In this document: one piece after another, positions 59,474 through 64,000 of the stretch | How the letters are laid out: every line of letters begins with the position of its first letter | Position numbering within the stretch: position 1 is the first letter of the stretch | From: a virus | Length of the DNA stretch: 64,000 bases | Virus record (IMG/VR): IMGVR_UViG_3300042350_004191 | Coordinates: 124,001-188,000 of that record | Direction: 5' to 3' (one strand) | Program-made: the position numbers and the translations under genes | Notes under the pieces: generated by a model | The model's input: only the letters and a program-made list of their open reading frames with translations | What the model was told of the DNA's origin: nothing | Database searches by the model: none

Positions 59474-59827
59474 TTATTTTTTACGTACAACAAAATATTT
59501 TGTACCCTTTCTTACTAAAAATAAATCTGTTCTTCCTAGAGATTTTTTAAAATCACCAGTTTCTTTTTCTATATTTCGTCTAAAAATTTTTGCTAACTCT
59601 TTTGCTACTGTAAGTGGAATTTTATCAAATTTTAAATTTTTATTCATTTTAAATCTTTTGATAATATAATGTGATCGTTTAATATTATCAGAATCAGGAA
59701 CAAAATTTAAACCTTTTTTACGGTCTATCGTATTTCTATTTAAAGACTGTGTGTGTTTTCTAGAATTTTTTGTAGGTTTTACAATATCAGATTTTTGGTT
59801 ATAAAAATTTTTAAAGCTAGAAATCAT
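59474..59827 (-). CDS. Hypothetical basic protein, 117 residues
   Basis: Lys/Arg/Asn-rich throughout, with a C-terminal beta-like segment (T-D-L-F-L-V-R-K-G-T-K-Y-F-V-V-R-K-K). A helix with A-K-E-L-A-K-I-F-R-R-N-I lies near residue 85. It is the first gene behind a perfect late box and lies just upstream of the neck gene, so probably a head/neck or assembly protein. No family recognised. Confidence 0.55.
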   Translation of the reverse strand: MISSFKNFYNQKSDIVKPTKNSRKHTQSLNRNTIDRKKGLNFVPDSDNIKRSHYIIKRFKMNKNLKFDKIPLTVAKELAKIFRRNIEKETGDFKKSLGRTDLFLVRKGTKYFVVRKK

Positions 59828-59832
59828 ATATC

Positions 59833-59840
59833 TATTTATA
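59833..59840 (-). promoter_or_regulatory. Late promoter TATAAATA (minus strand), 5-nt gap to ATG
   Basis: A perfect consensus on the minus strand, exactly 5 nt before the ATG at 59827 (TATAAATA-GATAT-ATG). It lies directly after the terminator at 59843-59875. Confidence 0.8.
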
Positions 59841-59842
59841 AA

Positions 59843-59875
59843 AAAACTCCATCTTTTCAGATGGAGTTTTCTTTT
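59843..59875 (-). terminator. Intrinsic terminator, possibly bidirectional
   Basis: A 9-bp core stem ACTCCATCT/AGATGGAGT with a 4-nt loop is extended by A-T pairs to 12 bp and flanked by an A run on one side and a T run on the other. It ends transcription of the leftward acidic-protein gene (stop at 59894) and could act in both directions. Confidence 0.9.
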
Positions 59876-59893
59876 TTAATTTTTATTAATTAA

Positions 59894-60742
59894 TTATTTG
59901 TTGTCAATTATTCCTTTGCCAACATTTACTGCTGCTACTTTGTTATTTTTGTTTTGTAAAGATTTTCCAGCAGAATCACTTTGTTTTGTTAATTCGCCTT
60001 TGAATCCTTTACCAGTAGAAGGAACTTGAGCTTTCTTTTTATGAGCCTTGATTGTGCTCTTAACAACGTTATTAGAAGGTTTGTTCATTCCTTTAAGAAG
60101 TTTTTCTTGGTCAACCAATGCATGACCAACGACTTCTGCATCAACCTCTTCTTTAACGGTTTCTTCTTCGTCTTCAGATTCTTCATTTTCTTCGTCAGAA
60201 GCACCGAAATCAAATTCTTCATCTTCAGATTCTTCATTTTCAGATTCTTCGTCTTCAGATTCACCGCCAATAGCAGTTTGAAGAACGTCGATAAGTTTTT
60301 GGGCAGTTTCTTTATCAAGGGTAAGAGTTACTTCTTCAGATTCTTCTTCTTCTTCTTCAGATTCTTCTTCAGACTCATCAGAATTTTCGAGTGAAGGAAC
60401 TTCATTGTCGATTTCTCCCATACCATTATCACTACCATTTTCAATTTCCCATCCAAAAGCGTCTTCTTGAAGAATTTTGTTATACAAATCTTCAAAAGGA
60501 TTAGCAGCTTCTTTATAGGTAGGAGCTTTTTCTAAAGCACCGTCTTTTTCACCTTTTTCGTCACTAGAATTTCTTTTATCTTCGACAGGTTTATCAAGAT
60601 CAACATTTACATCAGCTTCATCAGCTTTGTTAAGTTTTTCAGTGCCTTCAAACGAATTTCCTGTTTTTAAAGTTGTTTTAACAACACCAGTATCATTGCC
60701 TTCGTTTAAAACTTCTAAGTATTTTTCGGTTAATGGGTCCAT
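59894..60742 (-). CDS. Acidic low-complexity protein, prohead-core candidate
   Basis: 282 residues. Residues about 118-205 contain long Glu/Asp/Ser runs broken by one regular helix (L-D-K-E-T-A-Q-K-L-I-D-V-L). The C-terminal ~70 residues are basic and Lys-rich. Such acidic/basic polarity is common in scaffold or core proteins of T4-like proheads (T4 gp67, gp68 and gp22 are highly charged), so an internal scaffold role is possible. It has a 26-nt gap to the upstream nuclease gene and is followed by a strong terminator. Confidence 0.55.
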   Translation of the reverse strand: MDPLTEKYLEVLNEGNDTGVVKTTLKTGNSFEGTEKLNKADEADVNVDLDKPVEDKRNSSDEKGEKDGALEKAPTYKEAANPFEDLYNKILQEDAFGWEIENGSDNGMGEIDNEVPSLENSDESEEESEEEEEESEEVTLTLDKETAQKLIDVLQTAIGGESEDEESENEESEDEEFDFGASDEENEESEDEEETVKEEVDAEVVGHALVDQEKLLKGMNKPSNNVVKSTIKAHKKKAQVPSTGKGFKGELTKQSDSAGKSLQNKNNKVAAVNVGKGIIDNK

Positions 60743-60768
60743 AATTTTTGTTTGTAATAATATTTACT

Positions 60769-61614
60769 CTATTTAGGTACATTTTCATCAAAAAATGACT
60801 CTTTGTTTAAAATAAACTCTGCTTCCTTTTCCAAATCCAACGGTTTGATTATTTGATAATCTTTATTTTCAGGAAACCATACGATGTATAAGTCATCTAC
60901 TTTATAACCAGAATTTTTTTCGACTATTTTTTTATAAATGTGTAATTGTAAAGAATATTTACTCAACTCACAATCTTGTAAATGAGACAAACCATTTAGC
61001 ATAGTTTTTCCGTTGAATCCTTCAGTTTTGATCGATTGGTTGGTTTTATAATCAAAAATAGATAAGTTTTTTGTTTTTCTATTATATGAAAGATTATCAA
61101 TTGTACCACAAATTTTACTACCAACATCACCTACAACAAATTCTGATCTTATACAATAATATGATTCATCATACCATTTATAAAAATTTAAAAAGTTTTT
61201 AACCATGAAACGCATCGTTTCTCGATACTGTTCTTTCTTTTTTTCAGCATCCAATTCTTGCCCTTCTTGAAAAAGCATATAATGAAACCCGTCCATATCT
61301 AAAGACACAAATTTTTTATTTAAAAAGTTTTCAACATATTTGTGAAAATCAGTTCCTTTAAAACAAGCATATTCTTTTTTGAAATTCCATTCTTTTAAAA
61401 TATCTTCTACAGGTCTTCCTTGTTTAAAGGCTACATTTTTAGCCACACCCGCAGAATCAAATTCTTCTGCATAATTTTTGAGAAGTGTCGTAACCGAATA
61501 TTTGCAAAGTTCTCCATTTATTTTATATTTGTGATCTTTCTCGTAAAATTTTACTTTTTTAAAAGTCTCTTCGAGAAGTAAAAGGTCATCAAAAGTTTTT
61601 ATTGCTTTTAGCAT
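60769..61614 (-). CDS. RecB/Cas4-like PD-(D/E)XK nuclease
   Basis: 281 residues. G-T-D-F-H-K-Y-V-E-N (about 89-98) supplies the first conserved His/Glu region. I-C-G-T-I-D-N-L-S (about 168-176) and L-S-I-F-D-Y-K-T-N (about 184-192) give the D and D-x-K catalytic motif. S-K-Y-S-L-Q-L-H-I-Y (about 220-229) is the Q-x3-Y motif of RecB/AddB-type nucleases. No iron-sulfur cysteine cluster is obvious. Such stand-alone nucleases act in phage recombination or DNA degradation. Confidence 0.75.
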   Translation of the reverse strand: MLKAIKTFDDLLLLEETFKKVKFYEKDHKYKINGELCKYSVTTLLKNYAEEFDSAGVAKNVAFKQGRPVEDILKEWNFKKEYACFKGTDFHKYVENFLNKKFVSLDMDGFHYMLFQEGQELDAEKKKEQYRETMRFMVKNFLNFYKWYDESYYCIRSEFVVGDVGSKICGTIDNLSYNRKTKNLSIFDYKTNQSIKTEGFNGKTMLNGLSHLQDCELSKYSLQLHIYKKIVEKNSGYKVDDLYIVWFPENKDYQIIKPLDLEKEAEFILNKESFFDENVPK

Positions 61615-61649
61615 CCAAAGAGTCTATCATAATTCGTCAACCAATGCAA
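61602..61649. promoter_or_regulatory. Overlapping divergent sigma70-like promoters
   Basis: Leftward: TTGCAT (minus, 61644-61649) and TAGACT (minus, 61621-61626) with a 17-bp spacer, 6 nt before the nuclease ATG at 61614. Rightward: TTGCTT (61602-61607), 17 bp, TATCAT (61625-61630), 13 nt before the methyltransferase ATG at 61644. Each -35 overlaps the start region of the opposing gene. Confidence 0.55.
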
Positions 61650-62729
61650 ATATATTCACAAGAAAAATGGTCTGAAATTTTAACAAAATATCCTAAACCA
61701 GAAGATCTTATAAAAGAAGATATTTGGATTAAAACCAGAGGATTAGATCTTAAAAAAGAGATAACATTAGACCAAGCTAAAGATGATTTTAATTTATTAA
61801 AGTCGTTAGAAACAAATAATTTAATCAAAGAAAGAAATATCTTTTCAAGATATGATTATAAATGGGAATTGGGAAGCAAATATATAGACTCTTGTAATAT
61901 TGGTAACAAATCTTCGAATTATTTTCATCAAGCTACTCGTTGGAAGTGTGATTCGATTAACTCACCGTCACCAGAAAGAAATTGGAATGAAAAGAAGTTC
62001 TTTTTTACTTTATTAAACTCTCTGTGGTCATTAAAGGTTAAAGAAGTTTCTTTGGATACATTAAGAACATGTATGTCCATGAGAAAATATGTAGCAAGCC
62101 AATTTAGACCATCTGCTGCAAAATGTTTATATGATCATTTTAAAGCTAAAAGAGTTTTAGATTTTAGTTCGGGTTGGGGTGATCGTTTATCAGCAGCAAT
62201 GAGTTCTGAAACTGTAGAACAATATGTGGGTATTGATCCAAACGAAGAGCTTTTTGAGAATTATAAAAGACAAATTAATTATTTTAATACAAATAAAAAT
62301 ATTCAACTTATAACTGCACCAGCAGAAGAAGTGTTTCAAAATTCACTAATAACAAAAGAAGATATCGAACCTGATCTTGTATTCACTTCACCACCATATT
62401 TTATAGTTGAAAGGTATTCAAAGAGCGATACTCAATCATGGGTTAGATATAAAAAAATAGATAAATGGTTAACGGGATTTTTGTTTCCTGTTATAGCTGG
62501 AAGCTTAAATATATTAAAGACCAATGGTATTTTGGCAATAAACATAAGTGATGTTTATTGTAATCATACTGTTAATCAAATTTGCGATCCTATGAATGAT
62601 TATATTCAAAGTCTAGGTCTAGCTGACAAGATTGAAAATATTAATTATAGAATGGCAAAGAGAACAAATAGTAAATCGAACAAACAAGGAATATTTGTAG
62701 AACCTATTTGGATATGGAGAAAAAAATGA
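61644..62729 (+). CDS. DNA amino-methyltransferase (SPPY motif)
   Basis: 361 residues from the ATG at 61644; an in-frame TTG at 61602 overlaps the opposing gene. V-L-D-F-S-S-G-W-G-D-R-L (about 173-184) is the SAM-binding motif I, G-I-D-P-N is motif II, and L-V-F-T-S-P-P-Y-F (about 248-256) is the catalytic motif of N6-adenine or N4-cytosine methyltransferases. The N-terminal ~160 residues may recognise the target. No partner restriction enzyme is present, so it is probably a solitary modification enzyme, possibly protecting phage DNA. Confidence 0.8.
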   Translation: MQIYSQEKWSEILTKYPKPEDLIKEDIWIKTRGLDLKKEITLDQAKDDFNLLKSLETNNLIKERNIFSRYDYKWELGSKYIDSCNIGNKSSNYFHQATRWKCDSINSPSPERNWNEKKFFFTLLNSLWSLKVKEVSLDTLRTCMSMRKYVASQFRPSAAKCLYDHFKAKRVLDFSSGWGDRLSAAMSSETVEQYVGIDPNEELFENYKRQINYFNTNKNIQLITAPAEEVFQNSLITKEDIEPDLVFTSPPYFIVERYSKSDTQSWVRYKKIDKWLTGFLFPVIAGSLNILKTNGILAINISDVYCNHTVNQICDPMNDYIQSLGLADKIENINYRMAKRTNSKSNKQGIFVEPIWIWRKK

Positions 62730-63064
62730 AATTTACAACCAGACAATTAAACAAACTTTATTCTGATTGCTTGAATTTATTAAAAAAGCAAAAACCAGAT
62801 TTTTTTCATTTAAGAAAAATGAGAGGTATATGGGGTCTGTGTTATGATGATAAATTAGAATTCGATTACAGATACTCAATAATTCCAACAATGTTTCATG
62901 AGTGTATTCATTTTTTATACCCCAACTGGTCTGAAACAAAGGTTTTACAAGCAGAATCTAGACTTATGAATTTTATTACACCATTACAAGTCGCGGAGTG
63001 TTTAAAAATTTTTGCTAACAAACTTTATCGAAGTGAGCTTAAAAAGTCATTTTTTAATGAGTGA
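62726..63064 (+). CDS. Small HExxH metallopeptidase-like protein
   Basis: 112 residues from the ATG at 62726, which overlaps the methyltransferase stop (ATGA); longer starts inside that gene are less likely. P-T-M-F-H-E-C-I-H-F (about 51-60) is an H-E-x-x-H zinc motif, followed by P-N-W-S-E and A-E-S that offer a third acidic ligand. A protein this small would be a minimal zincin. Its target, if any, is unknown. It overlaps the convergent gene by 18 nt. Confidence 0.6.
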   Translation: MKFTTRQLNKLYSDCLNLLKKQKPDFFHLRKMRGIWGLCYDDKLEFDYRYSIIPTMFHECIHFLYPNWSETKVLQAESRLMNFITPLQVAECLKIFANKLYRSELKKSFFNE

Positions 63065-63802
63065 ATGGAATGGACATTTTTCTATTGAGTAAGACTTCTT
63101 TGCTCTAAAGTTATTTTTATAGATATTAAAAAACGAAGCACTTGCTTTGTACCAACGATAAAGCAAACTGTTATCATACTTTTTAAATCTCAATTTAAAA
63201 TTTTCGCGTTTAAATGGAATTATTTGAGCAATAGGTGTTCCTTTTGGAATTAAACCAACGAAATCTTTTTTCAAAAAGAATGGAAAATTTACCGACAAAG
63301 GAAAATTATCAGTATCTACTAAACCTCCTAATGTTCTAAAAGGTAAGTCTTCATAATAAGAAGGATGTGTGAAGATACAAGACCAATTCGGCGGGGTTTC
63401 TATAATCCAAAAATTATTAAATTTAAATGGCATTTTTTCAAATTCTTTATGTATAGGATAGCCTTTAGATTGAATTTCCATATGAGGCTCGATCAATGGT
63501 AAATTATCCAAGGCCCACCGAAAATTTACACTCTGATTACCGCCATCATCAAATGTTCTTTCAACCCAAACATCACAAGGTAATGGAATATGATAACCAC
63601 ACGATATTAAATCTCTTACAGGCATACAATTTTTAATTGTAGCTGTGGGCATATTAAATTGATCTAAACTTTTTTCTTTTGTGTAATATAAAGAGATATT
63701 TTTTATCCAATCCGGCAATTTTGAATTTGCTGGATATGGTTTTTCTAAAAACTCAGCATATTCGTTTCTAACAGGATAAATTTTTAATCTGATACTAGAC
63801 AT
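63047..63802 (-). CDS. Conserved-looking phage protein of unknown function (DUF6065-like)
   Basis: 251 residues. Features are N-S-K-L-P-D-W near residue 27, N-C-M-P-V-R-D-L-I-S-C-G-Y near 58, T-P-P-N-W-S-C near 136, G-G-L-V-D-T-D-N-F near 158 and P-K-G-T-P-I-A-Q-I-I-P-F near 195. This order resembles a family of phage-encoded proteins of unknown function that I associate with DUF6065; I am not certain. It has a strong promoter of its own and a cupin-like beta-rich composition is possible. Confidence 0.6.
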   Translation of the reverse strand: MSSIRLKIYPVRNEYAEFLEKPYPANSKLPDWIKNISLYYTKEKSLDQFNMPTATIKNCMPVRDLISCGYHIPLPCDVWVERTFDDGGNQSVNFRWALDNLPLIEPHMEIQSKGYPIHKEFEKMPFKFNNFWIIETPPNWSCIFTHPSYYEDLPFRTLGGLVDTDNFPLSVNFPFFLKKDFVGLIPKGTPIAQIIPFKRENFKLRFKKYDNSLLYRWYKASASFFNIYKNNFRAKKSYSIEKCPFHSLIKK

Positions 63803-63809
63803 GTGTGTA

Positions 63810-63838
63810 ATATTAAAACATTTTTATGTAAATGTCAA
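63810..63838 (-). promoter_or_regulatory. Sigma70-like promoter TTGACA-17-TAATAT (minus strand)
   Basis: A perfect -35 TTGACA (63833-63838), exact 17-bp spacer and TAATAT (63810-63815) end 7 nt before the ATG at 63802. It is the best sigma70 match in the window. Confidence 0.85.
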
Positions 63839-63877
63839 ATACTTGCTTTCTTAAAAAAAGAAATAATTAAAAACACA

Positions 63878-64000
63878 ATGGAATACGTCTATTTTATTTT
63901 AGCTTATTTCTTTTTTCTTTTAGGTGATATTTGTAGCAAAATTCCAACCCAAACTTTTTTTATTTTATATCAAAGATTTATGAATATTTCGTTAACCCTT
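63878..64000 (+). CDS. Membrane protein N-terminus, cut by window end
   Basis: 41 codons are visible and open to the right edge. The first 17 residues are strongly hydrophobic and aromatic (Y-F-I-L-A-Y-F-F-F-L-L-G), a membrane anchor or signal. Upstream, TTGCTT at 63843-63848 and a weak TAATTA at 63864-63869 (15-bp spacer) may form a promoter divergent from the one at 63810. The 75-bp divergent gap holds nothing else. Function cannot be judged from this fragment. Confidence 0.5.
   Translation, partial: MEYVYFILAYFFFLLGDICSKIPTQTFFILYQRFMNISLTL

Noticed and set aside
60085-60318. A Lys/Leu/Asn-rich frame on the same strand as the acidic protein gene
   Set aside because: It is a frame-shifted reading of the GAA/GAT-rich acidic region and carries no promoter or start signal.

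Overview
This window is part of the genome of a contractile-tailed, T4-like phage. It is very AT-rich (roughly 30% GC by eye), gene-dense, with no tRNA, rRNA or CRISPR seen and no gene-free stretch longer than about 75 bases. The T4-type core is recognisable from the proteins: UvsY, UvsW, late sigma factor gp55, gp47/gp46 nuclease, family B DNA polymerase gp43, UvsX, helicase gp41, ssDNA-binding gp32, sliding clamp gp45, large terminase gp17, sheath gp18, tube gp19, baseplate gp53 and neck gp14. Gene order differs strongly from T4, so this is a distant relative. The host is not identifiable; a lipoprotein with a lipobox and the lysis genes fit a Gram-negative, AT-rich host.

Layout. 1-5384: 3' part of a giant repetitive tail fibre. 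5421-7874: lysis-type cassette (lipoprotein, coiled-coil and membrane proteins, M15 endolysin). 7892-9361 (minus): small genes including a resolvase-like nuclease and a double zinc-ribbon protein. 9382-13001: uvsY, uvsW, gene 55, gene 47. 12998-20952: a glycan island of glycosyltransferases, an NDP-sugar epimerase and methyltransferases, inserted between genes 47 and 46. It holds an ABO-type GT6 enzyme, a GT11 fucosyltransferase-like protein and a galactosyltransferase-like protein. 20986-36090: gene 46, a GT-B glycosyltransferase, polymerase, uvsX, helicase 41, a DHH phosphoesterase, gp32, a FolE2 GTP cyclohydrolase, sliding clamp and unknowns. 36087-56045 (minus): tail and baseplate module plus terminase. 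56118-58844: small genes and PhoH. 58841-61614 (minus): neck and core-like proteins and a RecB-like nuclease. 61644-64000: amino-methyltransferase, HExxH protein, an unknown minus-strand gene and a membrane protein cut by the edge.

Expression logic. Two promoter classes can be read: sigma70-like (TTGACT/TAATAT and relatives) before early/replication genes, and T4-late boxes (NATAAATA) before virion and lysis genes, matching the encoded gp55. In both classes the box sits so close to the ATG (modal gap 6 nt after a -10 hexamer, 5 nt after a late box) that the predicted transcription start falls on or within a few bases of the start codon. This suggests leaderless or near-leaderless mRNAs for the first gene of many units. 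Internal operon genes overlap by 4-17 nt and only some have a Shine-Dalgarno-like sequence. Three intrinsic terminators were found; two of them isolate uvsX as its own unit.
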